Of a stretch of DNA of 64,000 bases, positions 1 to 9,026 are shown piece after piece (positions within the stretch are counted from its first letter, which is position 1; each line of letters starts with the position of its first letter). The position numbers were made by a program, and so were the translations under genes. Below the pieces are notes generated by a model. That model did no database searches and had not been told where the DNA came from. It was given only the letters and a program-made list of their open reading frames with translations. Source of the stretch: a bacterium (GTDB lineage Bacteria > Arandabacterota > Arandabacteria > Arandabacterales > Arandabacteraceae); assembly GCA_029933125.1 (NCBI GenBank), contig JAOZOU010000002.1, positions 234,281 to 298,280 of the forward strand, written 5' to 3'.

Positions 1-1
1 G

Positions 2-787
2 GCACTAGAGGTGATGCGAGAGATCTACCGTCCGCTGATTCTGCAAGATATACCTGTTGTTGAGACGGATGTGAAGACTTCCGAGATGATCAAATATGCC
101 TCCAACGCCTTCCTGGCCACGAAGATTTCCTTCATAAATGAGATTGCTAACATTTGTGAAAGAATTGGTGCAGATGTTTCTGTTGTGGCTCGTGCAATGG
201 GCCTTGACAATAGGATCGGCCCACGATTCCTGAGGGCTGGAGCCGGCTATGGTGGCTCGTGCTTCCCTAAGGACACCCGTGCTCTAGTTAAAACAGCAGA
301 AGCCGTTGGCTACGATCTTAAGATAGTAAAAGCCGCTATTCGGGTTAACGGTGAACAACGCCTTCACATGGTTGAGCTCATTGAGAAAGCGATGGGCTCA
401 GTCGGGGGAAAGACAATCGCCATACTCGGGCTTGCTTTCAAACCAGATACCGATGATCTTAGGGAGGCACCAGCGCTGGATATAGCTTCTGCCCTTCAGA
501 GCAAGGGAGCAAAACTTAAGGCCTATGACCCAGTTGCCATGGATCAGGCAAAGGCGTTGCTTAAGGATGTTGAATTTTCAAGGGACGTCTTTGAGGCTGT
601 CAGGGATGCTGATGCAGCAGTCTTCGTAACCGAATGGAATGAATTCAGGGATCTTGATTTAGTCAAGGTGAGGGGCTTGATGAAATCACCAACCGTCATC
701 GACTGCCGCAATATCTATGAGCCCTTGAGGATGAGAGGGTTGGGATTCAGATACTATAGTGTGGGACGGCCATCAACGGAGGGTTGA
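2..787 (+). CDS. ugd: UDP-glucose 6-dehydrogenase, 3' part (cut by window start)
   Basis: This enzyme oxidises UDP-glucose to UDP-glucuronate with two NAD+ in the cytoplasm. Only the last ~261 codons are present; the frame is open to the first base, so the N-terminal Rossmann domain lies outside. The catalytic-cysteine motif GYGGSCFPKD sits near base 260, followed by the central helix and the C-terminal UDP-binding domain (GLAFKPDTDD near base 430). The SCFPKD form is typical of UDP-glucose dehydrogenases rather than of the WbpA/WecC enzymes that act on UDP-N-acetyl sugars. It leads a tightly packed sugar operon, and the UDP-xylose synthase at 2270 would use its product. Family assignment is firm; substrate is inferred from the motif. 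Confidence 0.93.
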   Translation, partial: ALEVMREIYRPLILQDIPVVETDVKTSEMIKYASNAFLATKISFINEIANICERIGADVSVVARAMGLDNRIGPRFLRAGAGYGGSCFPKDTRALVKTAEAVGYDLKIVKAAIRVNGEQRLHMVELIEKAMGSVGGKTIAILGLAFKPDTDDLREAPALDIASALQSKGAKLKAYDPVAMDQAKALLKDVEFSRDVFEAVRDADAAVFVTEWNEFRDLDLVKVRGLMKSPTVIDCRNIYEPLRMRGLGFRYYSVGRPSTEG

Positions 788-788
788 G

Positions 789-1250
789 ATGGATCTTATA
801 GAAGGCGTTGCTGTCAAGAAACTAAGGGTGATCCCCGATGAACGGGGTTTTGTAATGGAGATGCTCCGCTGTGATGATGAGATATTCCAGAAATTCGGAC
901 AGGTCTATCTTTCAGTGGCGTACCCTGGAGTCGTGAAGGGATGGCACTATCATAAGAAGCAAACTGACAACTTTGTCGTTGTAAAGGGCATGCTTAAAGT
1001 TGTGCTTTACGATCAGCGTCAAGGTTCACCAACCCATGGCGTGATAAATGAGTTCTTCATGGGTGAGAAGAATCCCATTCTCGTTGTCATTCCGCCCATG
1101 GTTGTTCACGGTGTAAAAGCTATAGGAACCGAACCTGGCTATCTTGTAAATTGCCCGACTGAGCCTTACAACCACGAAAGTCCCGATGAGTACAGGATAT
1201 CCCCTCACAGTGGGGAGATTCCTTATGATTGGAGCAGAAAGGATGGTTAG
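789..1250 (+). CDS. dTDP-4-dehydrorhamnose 3,5-epimerase-like cupin (RmlC family)
   Basis: A 153-residue RmlC-type cupin expected to epimerise a keto-deoxy nucleotide sugar. Visible family marks are DERGFVMEM near the N terminus, GWHYHKKQ holding the catalytic-type histidine, PPMVVHG, and the late YNHESPDEYRI segment. It is a little shorter than the ~180-residue RmlC enzymes. I chose the ATG at 789 because a GGAGGG lies just upstream and it starts two bases after the previous stop; an in-frame ATG at 759 would overlap ugd. It is followed three bases later by rfbB, which supplies the 4-keto-6-deoxy substrate. No RmlA or RmlD is in view, so the final sugar is unknown. Confidence 0.85.
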   Translation: MDLIEGVAVKKLRVIPDERGFVMEMLRCDDEIFQKFGQVYLSVAYPGVVKGWHYHKKQTDNFVVVKGMLKVVLYDQRQGSPTHGVINEFFMGEKNPILVVIPPMVVHGVKAIGTEPGYLVNCPTEPYNHESPDEYRISPHSGEIPYDWSRKDG

Positions 1251-1253
1251 CCA

Positions 1254-2273
1254 ATGGTAAGGAAACTTCTGGTCACAGGCGGCGCCGGTTTTATAGGTAG
1301 CAATTTTACGAGATACCTTCTTCGTAAGTATGAAAATATAGAGGTTATTGTGCTTGATAAGCTCACATATGCTGGCAATCTTGACAACCTCAAGGAGGTT
1401 GAAAACGATCCACGCTACACTTTCGTGCGTGGCGATATCTGTGATGCCAAGATCGTTGAAGAGGTGATGAAGGGTTGTGACTGCGTAATAAACTTTGCTG
1501 CCGAGACCCATGTAGATAGATCCATTGGTGACCCTTCTAGCTTCATTATGACAGATGTCTATGGTACCTACATTCTCCTCGAGGCAACCCGCAAGCTCAG
1601 GATACCCAAGTTCATCCAGATTTCCACTGATGAGGTCTATGGTGATGCGCGAGGTGAGCCGTCACGTGAGGATTCACCCCTTATGCCTCAGAGTCCATAT
1701 GCGGCAAGCAAGGCAGGTGCAGATCGCCTAGCCTATTCCTACTATGTGACCTATGGTACCCCTGTTGTAATCACGCGTTGCAGCAACAACTATGGTCCCA
1801 ATCAGTATCCTGAGAAGATGGTCTCACTTTTCATCACCAATGCCATAGAGGATAAACCCTTGCCTGTCTATGGCACAGGAGAGAATACAAGGGACTGGAT
1901 ATATGTGCTCGATCATGTAAAGGCACTCGATCTCATAATGAATTCAGAGGGGCTTGAGGGGGAAGTGCTCAACATTGGCAGTGGTATTGAACTTAGCATC
2001 CTTCAGGTTGCCGATAGAATCCTGAAACTGCTTGGCAAGCCGAGGACCCTCATAAAACGGGTTAAGGATCGACCAGGTCATGTGCGACGTCATGCAGTAA
2101 ACACCGAAAAAATAGCCTCCCTGCTGGGCTGGCATGCCGAGACGGATTTTGATCAAGGCTTGAGGATGACGATCGACTGGTATCTCAACAACCGCTGGTG
2201 GTGGGAGAAGATAAAGAGCGGCGAGTTCAAGGAATACTACCGAAAGATGTATGCGGAGTTGCATAACGAATGA
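1254..2273 (+). CDS. rfbB: dTDP-glucose 4,6-dehydratase
   Basis: A 339-residue extended short-chain dehydrogenase that converts dTDP-glucose to dTDP-4-keto-6-deoxyglucose. The NAD-binding motif [10 protein letters not shown] is at residues ~8-17, STDEVYG gives the active-site Asp-Glu pair, and YAASK is the Tyr-x-x-x-Lys pair. [14 protein letters not shown] and the TRDWIYV segment are characteristic of RmlB/RfbB. The length matches the family. It lies between the RmlC-like gene and the UDP-xylose synthase, overlapping the latter by four bases (ATGA), so translation is probably coupled. Confidence 0.95.
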   Translation: MVRKLLVTGGAGFIGSNFTRYLLRKYENIEVIVLDKLTYAGNLDNLKEVENDPRYTFVRGDICDAKIVEEVMKGCDCVINFAAETHVDRSIGDPSSFIMTDVYGTYILLEATRKLRIPKFIQISTDEVYGDARGEPSREDSPLMPQSPYAASKAGADRLAYSYYVTYGTPVVITRCSNNYGPNQYPEKMVSLFITNAIEDKPLPVYGTGENTRDWIYVLDHVKALDLIMNSEGLEGEVLNIGSGIELSILQVADRILKLLGKPRTLIKRVKDRPGHVRRHAVNTEKIASLLGWHAETDFDQGLRMTIDWYLNNRWWWEKIKSGEFKEYYRKMYAELHNE

Positions 2274-3205
2274 GAATTGTTGTAACCGGTGCAGCTGGTT
2301 TTCTTGGTTCACATCTTTGTGACTTCCTCATTGAGAAGGGACATGTTGTAATAGGTCTGGATAACCTCATCACCGGCACGACGAGGAACATTGAACATCT
2401 TGCAGGCAATCATCGATTCAAGTTCATAAAGCATGACGTCACGGAATACATTTACATTTCAGGACCTGTTGATGCGATACTTCATTTCGCCTCACCTGCA
2501 AGCCCAGTGGACTATCTTGAATATCCGATCCAGACGCTTAAGGTTGGGGCCCTGGGAACACACAAAGCACTTGGTCTTGCACGTGAGAAGAAGGCTCGCT
2601 TCCTGCTTGCCTCTTCATCAGAGGTCTATGGTGATCCCCTTGTTCATCCCCAGCGTGAAGACTATTGGGGTAATGTTAATCCCATAGGTCCGCGGGGAGT
2701 CTATGATGAAGCAAAGCGTTTTGCCGAAGCTTTAACCTTCGCCTACCACAGAACACACGGAATAGATACCAAGATTGCAAGAATTTTCAATACGTATGGG
2801 CCAAGGATGAGATCAGGCGATGGTCGTGTTGTGCCCAATTTCATAACGCAGGCTCTGGCTGGGAAACCTCTGACAGTCTATGGTGATGGTACCCAGACAC
2901 GAAGTTTCTGTTATGTGAGCGATCTCATAGAAGGTATCTACAAGCTCCTTGTTTCTGAGGTGAATGATCCTGTCAACCTCGGCAATCCTCACGAGATGCG
3001 CATAATCGATTTCGCTCGCAAGATAATCGAGCTGACGGGGAGTAAGAGCGATATTGTCTTTGAAAAGCTTCCTGTTGATGATCCCAAGGTGCGCCAGCCT
3101 GACATAACGAGGGCAAAGGACCTCCTAGGCTGGCAACCCAGGGTCAAACTTGAGGATGGGTTGGCCAAAGCAATCGAATACTTCAAGGAAATTGAACACG
3201 CCTAG
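2270..3205 (+). CDS. UDP-glucuronate decarboxylase (UDP-xylose synthase)
   Basis: A 311-residue extended short-chain dehydrogenase. The NAD motif [11 protein letters not shown] is at the N terminus. The segment [14 protein letters not shown] followed by [17 protein letters not shown] is the hallmark of UDP-glucuronate decarboxylases (UXS), which make UDP-xylose. YDEAK supplies the catalytic Tyr and Lys. The start overlaps the rfbB stop by four bases. With the UDP-glucose dehydrogenase at the window edge this completes UDP-glucose to UDP-glucuronate to UDP-xylose, so a xylose-containing surface glycan is likely. Function is inferred from motifs and context. Confidence 0.92.
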   Translation: MRIVVTGAAGFLGSHLCDFLIEKGHVVIGLDNLITGTTRNIEHLAGNHRFKFIKHDVTEYIYISGPVDAILHFASPASPVDYLEYPIQTLKVGALGTHKALGLAREKKARFLLASSSEVYGDPLVHPQREDYWGNVNPIGPRGVYDEAKRFAEALTFAYHRTHGIDTKIARIFNTYGPRMRSGDGRVVPNFITQALAGKPLTVYGDGTQTRSFCYVSDLIEGIYKLLVSEVNDPVNLGNPHEMRIIDFARKIIELTGSKSDIVFEKLPVDDPKVRQPDITRAKDLLGWQPRVKLEDGLAKAIEYFKEIEHA

Positions 3206-3225
3206 CTAAGGGATTGGAGGATTCC

Positions 3226-4236
3226 ATGGTTCGACTTGCTGTCATTGGGGTTGGCTACTGGGGACCCAACTTTGTGAGAATAATGGATGAGCTGCCTGAT
3301 GCAGAGATCGCCTATGTTTGTGATAAGGAAGCCAAGAGATTTGAGCGACTCTCTGCCCTTTATCCCCACTTGACCTTCACAAGCGATCTTGAGAGCGTTG
3401 TCAGGGATGAATCGGTTGAGGCAGTCGTAATCGCAACTGGCTCGGACAGCCATTTCAAGATCGCTCTGGATTGCCTTGAGCATGGTAAGCATGTACTTGT
3501 TGAGAAACCACTTGCTCTCAACTCGGCGGATGCTGCTCGCCTTGTCGAAGAGGCTGAGCGCCGCAAACGCGTTCTTTTGGTAGGCCATCTTCTAAGATAT
3601 CACAGAGGAGTTGAGAAGCTCAAATCTTACATCGACGAAGGCTATCTTGGCAAAATCCTCTACGTTTACACCACACGAGTCAATCTTGGAAGGATCAGGA
3701 AGGAAGAAAGTGCTCTGTGGAGCTTTGCCACTCATGACGTATCCGTTGTGAATTTTCTCATCGGTTCGCAGCCACACCTCGTTACAGCCACGGGTCAGGC
3801 CTACCTGAGAAAAGAGGTTCACGATGTGGTCTTCGTGACACTTCACTATGCCGATGATATCATGGCGCATCTTCACGTGAGCTGGCTTGATCCTCACAAG
3901 ATAAGGAAGATTACGATTGTGGGTGATAGAAGGATGGCAGTTCTTGATGACATGGAGACAACCGAAAAGCTTCGCATCTATGACAAGGGTGTCGACTTTA
4001 CACCATCCTATGGGGACTATGCTGAGTCGCTTTCGGTTAGGATAGGTGATATCTACATTCCAAAGATTGATATGGTCGAACCCCTTAAGGTTGAGTGTCA
4101 ACACTTCCTCGATTGTGTGACAAAAGGGACAGAGCCTCTAACAGATGGGCGCCACGGGCTTGAGGTGCTCAAAGTACTTGAGGCTGCTGAGAAGTCACTT
4201 AAGGAGGATAGTCGAGCAATACCTGTGGAGGGTTAA
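3226..4236 (+). CDS. Gfo/Idh/MocA-family nucleotide-sugar oxidoreductase (WbpB/WlbA-like)
   Basis: A 336-residue NAD-dependent oxidoreductase. The N-terminal Rossmann motif is VIGVGYWGPN; the family's EKPLALN signature is at residue ~95, and a GHLLRYH segment follows. The neighbours, an acetyltransferase and an aminotransferase, match the WbpB-WbpD-WbpE or WlbA set that converts UDP-GlcNAcA to a 2,3-diacetamido uronic acid, so this enzyme probably oxidises C3 of such a sugar. The ATG at 3226 is preferred because GGAGG lies at 3216-3220; an in-frame TTG at 3214 falls before that site. A UDP-GlcNAc dehydrogenase (WbpA) is not visible in the window. Confidence 0.86.
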   Translation: MVRLAVIGVGYWGPNFVRIMDELPDAEIAYVCDKEAKRFERLSALYPHLTFTSDLESVVRDESVEAVVIATGSDSHFKIALDCLEHGKHVLVEKPLALNSADAARLVEEAERRKRVLLVGHLLRYHRGVEKLKSYIDEGYLGKILYVYTTRVNLGRIRKEESALWSFATHDVSVVNFLIGSQPHLVTATGQAYLRKEVHDVVFVTLHYADDIMAHLHVSWLDPHKIRKITIVGDRRMAVLDDMETTEKLRIYDKGVDFTPSYGDYAESLSVRIGDIYIPKIDMVEPLKVECQHFLDCVTKGTEPLTDGRHGLEVLKVLEAAEKSLKEDSRAIPVEG

Positions 4237-4239
4237 GCG

Positions 4240-4995
4240 GTGGCAAGAATAGTTGATCCGAGTGCGAAAATTGCTGAGGATGTGAGCCTCGGTGACAATG
4301 TCAAAATAGGACCTGGTGTAGTGATTGGAAAGGGATGCCGCATTGGCGACTTTGTAGTGATCTACGCGGACACAAGAATTGGTGAGAATGTCACAATTGG
4401 TGATGCAGCAGTGATAGGCAAGACCCCAATGAAGGCGGCCATAAGTACGCTTAAGCCTGTTGAACTCCCTCCCGCTGAGATAGATGCGGGATGTATGATA
4501 GGAAGCCTTGTTTCAATCTATCGGGGATCGCGGTTGGGGGAAGGCGTACTCGTCGCTGACCTGGCTTCCGTAAGAGAGGATGTTGAAGTCGGCAAGAACA
4601 CCATAGTTGGCCGAGGCGTTGCAATTGAAAATGACACTCGCATCGGCAAGTACGTCAAGATTGAAACAAATGCATATGTGACGGCTCATACTGTAGTGGA
4701 GGACAGGTGCTTCATTGCTCCTATGGTCACCATGACAAATGATAATTTCCTTGGTAGAACCGAGGAGCGCTTCAAGTATACGAAGGGTCCCCATCTTAGG
4801 AAGGGGGCAAGGGTGGGTGCTAACGCCATCCTTATGCCGGGCGTTGTGATTGGCGAGGATGCTGTTGTTGGAGCCGGTTCGGTCGTGAAGCACGACGTCC
4901 CGCCTCGAAAGGTCGTTGCTGGAGTTCCAGCTGGCATAATCAAAGACACACCTCAGGAACAACTTCTCGAGAATCAGGGCTACCCTGAGGACTGA
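4240..4995 (+). CDS. left-handed beta-helix N-acetyltransferase (WbpD-like)
   Basis: A 251-residue hexapeptide-repeat acyltransferase. Repeats such as IGPGVV-IGKGCR-IGDFVV and the C-terminal GANAILMPGVVIGEDAVVGAGSVV block form the beta-helix that binds acetyl-CoA. MTNDNFLGRTEERF in the middle resembles the active-site loop of WbpD/WlbB enzymes that acetylate the 3-amino group of UDP-linked sugars. The start is GTG at 4240, with GGAGGG upstream at 4227-4232 and a three-base gap after the previous stop. Its position between the dehydrogenase and the DegT aminotransferase supports the diacetamido-sugar pathway, although the exact substrate cannot be read from sequence. Confidence 0.86.
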   Translation: MARIVDPSAKIAEDVSLGDNVKIGPGVVIGKGCRIGDFVVIYADTRIGENVTIGDAAVIGKTPMKAAISTLKPVELPPAEIDAGCMIGSLVSIYRGSRLGEGVLVADLASVREDVEVGKNTIVGRGVAIENDTRIGKYVKIETNAYVTAHTVVEDRCFIAPMVTMTNDNFLGRTEERFKYTKGPHLRKGARVGANAILMPGVVIGEDAVVGAGSVVKHDVPPRKVVAGVPAGIIKDTPQEQLLENQGYPED

Positions 4996-6116
4996 TGGAG
5001 GTAAATGCATTGAGGGTCCCTCAGATTGATCTTGTGAGACAATACAGTGAACTCAAACCGAGGATTGATGAAGCAGTAAGTGAAGTTCTAAGAAGTGGTC
5101 AGTTTATCATGGGCAGATGGGTGAGTGAGATTGAAGAAAGGGTGGCAGAACTTTGCGGAGCCAAGTATGCAATTGGGGTTGCAAGTGGTACTGATGCTCT
5201 CAAACTTGCTCTCTCGGCATGTGGCTTAGAATCCGGCGATGAAGTGATCACATCTCCGTTTTCTTTTGTTTCAGTAGCTGAAGTTGCCGTTGTCTTAGGT
5301 GCCAAGCCTGTCTTTGTGGACATCGATGAGAAAACATTCAATATCGACCCTGGTCTTATTGAAGCAAAGATAACGGATAGGACGCGAGCCATTGTCCCTG
5401 TCCATCTCTATGGGCAAGCTGCCGATATGGACCCCATTCTGAAGATTGCAAAAGCACACTCGATAGTAGTCATAGAGGATGCTGCACAGGCAATAGGGGC
5501 AAAATATAAGAACAGGCCTGTCGGTTGCCTTAGTGATATGGCATGCCTGAGTTTTTATCCCACTAAGAATCTTGGATGCTACGGTGATGGAGGCATGGTG
5601 CTAACCAATGACGGAGAGCTTGCTGAGCGTCTGAGGGCTCTAAGGAAGCATGGGCAGGTGGGTAAGTATTTGTATAAGTTCACTGGCTTCAACAGCCGCT
5701 TGGACTCCATTCAGGCAGCCATTCTTCTTGCAAAGATCGATCATCTTGAGTCATGGAATGAAACACGTCGTAAGATTGCCAGAGCCTATGATGAGATGCT
5801 GGGCGAGCTCGATGTTGAGATTCCACACGTGGCTGATTACGCATATCATGTATATCACCAATATACGATAAAGACACCAAGGCGTGATGGGTTGAGATCC
5901 TTCCTTTCTGAGAAAGGAATCGGAACAGCAATTCACTATCCGCTTGGATTGCATCTTCAGGAAGCCTACAGCAGTCTTGGCTACAGGCATGGAGATTTGC
6001 CAAAGTGTGAAGATGTGTCCCGCAAGGTACTCTCACTGCCCATGTTTCCAGAGATGAAGTCCGATGAAATCGAATACGTTGTTGCTGCGATAAAGGAGTT
6101 CTTTGCCAATGGCTAA
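4995..6116 (+). CDS. DegT/DnrJ/EryC1/StrS sugar aminotransferase (WbpE-like)
   Basis: A ~370-residue PLP-dependent aminotransferase that puts an amino group on a keto nucleotide sugar, using glutamate as donor. The family start V-P-x-I-D-L, the GSGT-like loop (ASGTDALKLAL), EDAAQAIGA with the PLP-ring aspartate and SFYPTKNLG with the Schiff-base lysine are all present. An ATG at 4995 overlaps the previous stop by one base. However, GGAGG at 4997-5001 is better placed for a TTG at 5010, which would give a start MRVPQIDL typical of the family. The aminotransferase follows the dehydrogenase and acetyltransferase expected in the same pathway. Confidence 0.9.
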   Translation: MEVNALRVPQIDLVRQYSELKPRIDEAVSEVLRSGQFIMGRWVSEIEERVAELCGAKYAIGVASGTDALKLALSACGLESGDEVITSPFSFVSVAEVAVVLGAKPVFVDIDEKTFNIDPGLIEAKITDRTRAIVPVHLYGQAADMDPILKIAKAHSIVVIEDAAQAIGAKYKNRPVGCLSDMACLSFYPTKNLGCYGDGGMVLTNDGELAERLRALRKHGQVGKYLYKFTGFNSRLDSIQAAILLAKIDHLESWNETRRKIARAYDEMLGELDVEIPHVADYAYHVYHQYTIKTPRRDGLRSFLSEKGIGTAIHYPLGLHLQEAYSSLGYRHGDLPKCEDVSRKVLSLPMFPEMKSDEIEYVVAAIKEFFANG

Positions 6117-7077
6117 ACCGAGGGCTTTGGTCACCGGCGGGGCAGGATTCATCGGTTCACACCTTGCTGAGGCTCTCATAGCAAAAGACTACCATGTGCA
6201 TGTGATCGATGATCTTTCAACTGGAAGTTTTGATAACATTGCCCATCTTGAGAAGGATGATTGCTTCGAATATACAATCGACACCGTTCTTGATACTCGG
6301 GTAATGGATAAGCTGATAAAGGACTGTGATGTTATCTTCCATCTGGCTGCAGCAGTTGGAGTCAATTACGTGATCGAGAATCAACTGCGTTCGATTCAGG
6401 TAAATGTTAAGGGTACAGAGATCGTGCTGGAGGCTGCCAATCGCTGGAAGAGGAAGGTTGTCCTTTTCTCGACATCGGAAATCTACGGAAAAAGTGAGGA
6501 CGTTCCTTTTAAAGAGGAAGATGACCGCATCCTTGGACCAACGACTGTGACAAGGTGGAGCTATGCCGTTACCAAGGCAATTGATGAAATAATGGCTCTC
6601 GCTTACTGGCGGGAGAAGAAGTTACCTATCGTCATTGTACGTTGCTTCAACACATGCGGTCCTCGTCAAACTGGTCAGTACGGGATGGTATTACCTCGCT
6701 TTGTGAAGCAGGCTTTACTTGGAAATCCCATAACTGTTTATGGAGATGGGAGCCAGACAAGGTGTTTCGCATCTGTCTATGATGTAGTAGGTGGGGTTAT
6801 TGGATTGGCTGAATGCAATCGTGCGATTGGTGAAATCTTTAACATAGGAAGTGATGTCGAGATCACGATAAAGGAGCTGGCTGAGAAGGTTAAGCACCTG
6901 AGTGGCAGCTCCTCGAAGATAGAGTTCATCCCTTACGAGAAAGCCTACGGCAGGGGTTTCGAGGATATGAGGAGGCGTGTACCTGACCTTTCAAAAATAC
7001 GCGCTTACATAGGATATGAGCCTCGAATGAGCCTTGATGATATCGTTATGAGTGTCATCGAGCACATGAGAGCTTAG
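6109..7077 (+). CDS. NAD-dependent nucleotide-sugar epimerase/dehydratase
   Basis: A 322-residue extended short-chain dehydrogenase, with [11 protein letters not shown] at the N terminus, STSEIYG as the Ser/Thr-containing active-site strand and YAVTK as the Tyr-Lys pair. The C-terminal GRGFEDMRRRVPDLSKI segment recurs in a broad group of bacterial GalE/UXS-like epimerases, so I cannot name the sugar. The ATG at 6109 has AAGGAG at 6093-6098 and overlaps the upstream aminotransferase by eight bases; a TTG at 6103 is less likely. It is the last gene of the sugar operon before a new promoter. Confidence 0.88.
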   Translation: MAKPRALVTGGAGFIGSHLAEALIAKDYHVHVIDDLSTGSFDNIAHLEKDDCFEYTIDTVLDTRVMDKLIKDCDVIFHLAAAVGVNYVIENQLRSIQVNVKGTEIVLEAANRWKRKVVLFSTSEIYGKSEDVPFKEEDDRILGPTTVTRWSYAVTKAIDEIMALAYWREKKLPIVIVRCFNTCGPRQTGQYGMVLPRFVKQALLGNPITVYGDGSQTRCFASVYDVVGGVIGLAECNRAIGEIFNIGSDVEITIKELAEKVKHLSGSSSKIEFIPYEKAYGRGFEDMRRRVPDLSKIRAYIGYEPRMSLDDIVMSVIEHMRA

Positions 7078-7095
7078 GTGCCTGCCCAAAATGTC

Positions 7096-7124
7096 TTGAC
7101 AACTGTGCTGACCGTTCCTATGAT
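7096..7124 (+). promoter_or_regulatory. near-consensus sigma-70 promoter for the WecA-like gene
   Basis: TTGACA at 7096-7101 and TATGAT at 7119-7124 are separated by exactly 17 bases. The expected start of transcription, about 7131, is ~30 bases before the WecA-like start codon. The gene can therefore be transcribed independently of the upstream sugar operon. Confidence 0.8.
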
Positions 7125-7159
7125 AGCCACAGGTTGCCAAATGGGGAGTATTGCCTGCG

Positions 7160-8320
7160 ATGGATATGGTGCTATTCGGTGGCATCGGCTTGTTGGGGTT
7201 TAGCCTCTCCTTGCTCTGTGTTCCTCTGAGCAGGAAGATTTCGGAACTCCTTAGAGCCGTTGACATACCCAAGCCAGAGAAAGTGCATAGTGTACCCATG
7301 CCTAGGCTTGGGGGTCTTGCAATTTTTTGCGGTTTCTGGCTTAGCATGCTTTTCTTAAGACTGATTTATGGTGACTCTCTGGCAGGTTTTGACAGGGAGC
7401 TCATAGGGCTCTTGCTTGCAAGTGGTCTTATCCTCGGCGTTGGCGTTCTTGATGATATCTTTGGCCTTGCTGCCGTTGTGAAGCTCATCGTTGAGATTGG
7501 TGCCTCGGTTCTGGTTGTGAGCTTCGGTTTCAGAGTGTTACCCCATGGCAGCCTTGCTTTCCTCGGCTCTGTTGGTGACAGCCTTGTCATCTTCGGTAGC
7601 GTTCTTTGGCTTGTTTGGGTCACCAATGTTTTCAATCTGGCTGACGGCTTGGATGGCTTGGCAGCTGGCATAGGTGGAATTGTAAGCCTGAGTATATTCG
7701 TCATTGGCATAAGCCTTGGTATTCCCTGGGTTGGCGTTGTGAGCATGATACTTTTCGGGGTTTGCAGTGGCTTCCTCGTTCATAACTTCCCGCCTGCAAG
7801 GATCTTCATGGGCGACAGTGGAAGCCTCTTCCTTGGCTTCATGTTTGCAACTGTCATCATGGGTTTTAGTGGTGCTGATGGGGGGCACAACCTTTCTTTA
7901 CTCGGGATACTTGTGCTTGGTGTACCTATGATTGATGGTGCTGGGGCTGTGCTTCGCAGGCTGGTCAATGGTACAAGCATTTTCAAGGGGGACAGGGATC
8001 ATCTGCACTACAAGCTTCTCCTCAGGAACGGAAGTCGAAGGAAGGTTGCTCTGATCATTTACTTGATGACAGTTGCTTTTAGCGGTCTTGCCCTGCTCAT
8101 CTATTTCAAGCTCAATGGGCAGGGACCGCTTCTGGCCTTTGGTGGGACCTGTGTGGCAGCTGTACTTGTAGTCAAGCGCTTCAGGCTACTCGAGCTTTAC
8201 ATCAGCAAATATCATCTTCTTCCGGGACGCAGCATTTCGGGGTTTCTGCTTGACGAAGGTAAGCCCGAGCAGGTTTGCAAAGAAGAAGCTCCTGTGACAG
8301 TTAGTCAGACATCATCCTGA
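7160..8320 (+). CDS. undecaprenyl-phosphate sugar-1-phosphate transferase (WecA/TagO family)
   Basis: A 386-residue polytopic inner-membrane enzyme of glycosyltransferase family 4. It transfers an (N-acetyl)hexosamine-1-phosphate from UDP to undecaprenyl phosphate and starts O-antigen or similar glycan assembly. It shows the acidic motif VLDDIFG, the NLADGLDGLA loop, FMGDSGSLFLG and the cytoplasmic GDRDHLHYKL motif. About ten hydrophobic helices are visible. The ATG at 7160 is preferred over a TTG at 7151, which would be only two bases from the GGGGAG site. It follows its own promoter and closes the surface-sugar region, so it probably starts the glycan built from the upstream sugars. Confidence 0.9.
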   Translation: MDMVLFGGIGLLGFSLSLLCVPLSRKISELLRAVDIPKPEKVHSVPMPRLGGLAIFCGFWLSMLFLRLIYGDSLAGFDRELIGLLLASGLILGVGVLDDIFGLAAVVKLIVEIGASVLVVSFGFRVLPHGSLAFLGSVGDSLVIFGSVLWLVWVTNVFNLADGLDGLAAGIGGIVSLSIFVIGISLGIPWVGVVSMILFGVCSGFLVHNFPPARIFMGDSGSLFLGFMFATVIMGFSGADGGHNLSLLGILVLGVPMIDGAGAVLRRLVNGTSIFKGDRDHLHYKLLLRNGSRRKVALIIYLMTVAFSGLALLIYFKLNGQGPLLAFGGTCVAAVLVVKRFRLLELYISKYHLLPGRSISGFLLDEGKPEQVCKEEAPVTVSQTSS

Positions 8321-8339
8321 GTAGCCTGCCTTGAAACCC

Positions 8340-8891
8340 CTATCTGTAAAGAGCCTTAATGCTTCCCCACGTAGCATTGCCAGCCTCGATGCCAGAGTTA
8401 GCGAGCTCACCAAGATAGATGCAATCCAATCTTGTTCTCCCACCAGCTATAAGTTCAACCCTGACAGTGTGACTTCCAGACATTAGACTGAGAGTGTCGC
8501 TCCCGGCGACCTCAGTGTAGTTTGCATCACTTCAGCCAATACCGAAGCCGACGGTGTGGAAACTTGAGGTAAGATCGCTTCCCTCTGGACCAGCACCTAC
8601 GTAGGTTATCCTTACATCATTTTCTGCTTCGAGAAGTCCAGCCGATCTGAGGGTATCAACGAAAGAGCCAGGCTGGCTTAAGTTGAGTGAAAGTTCTATC
8701 CAGTCGCCCACAAAATCAAACCCTTCGACTGCGAGCCCGCCACTGGCACCGGAACAGGAGGTTACGTATATTGAAACACCTCCCTCATCATGTGAGGCGA
8801 CGAAATCCTCAGCTTCGAGTGCGAAAGCCAAAGCCAGTGCCGGCGCAAGAATAGCAATGAACACCACTGGTAAAGTTAGCAATTTCTTCAA
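8340..8891 (-). CDS. secreted CBM6-like protein with an in-frame TGA
   Basis: The reading frame starts at a TTG (8891) behind a perfect GAGGAGGTGA site. It begins with a clear signal peptide (MKKLLTLPVVFIAIL, cleavage near ALAFA). The mature part resembles a beta-sandwich carbohydrate-binding module: LEAEDF at the mature N terminus, GASGG, then GDWIELSLNL. A TGA at codon 120 (8532-8534) ends the first part, but the same frame continues for 63 more codons and completes the fold (TLSLMSGSHTVRVEL) before TAG at 8340. A hairpin follows the TGA at the distance expected of a bacterial SECIS. It is a selenoprotein, a gene with a fresh nonsense mutation, or a truncated protein; the sequence alone does not decide. 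Confidence 0.6.
8492..8513 (-). promoter_or_regulatory. hairpin 19-40 bases after the in-frame TGA (possible SECIS)
   Basis: Read on the minus strand, GAG-GTCGC pairs with GCGAC-CTC around the loop CGGGA, with one bulged A. The loop starts 27 bases after the TGA and has a G in its second position. Published bacterial SECIS criteria place the apical loop 16-37 bases from the UGA with a G in the first two loop bases, so the geometry fits. It could still be a chance hairpin in coding DNA. Confidence 0.35.
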
Positions 8892-8924
8892 TGATTCACC
8901 TCCTCTCTAGAATAGTCACTTTTT

Positions 8925-8953
8925 ATATTACCATTTTCCCTTCAACTGTTCAA
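8925..8953 (-). promoter_or_regulatory. sigma-70-type promoter of the CBM6-like gene
   Basis: On the minus strand TTGAAC (8953-8948) is followed after 17 bases by TAATAT (8930-8925). The predicted transcript starts ~30 bases before the TTG start codon and includes its strong ribosome site. An intact promoter and ribosome site argue against an old, decaying pseudogene. Confidence 0.6.
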
Positions 8954-9026
8954 GCTCCAAAGTTGGAATTGCGCGGGAGCTCAAACAATGGTGGGAAGGT
9001 CTCATAACGATCGTGGCTTTCGTTGC

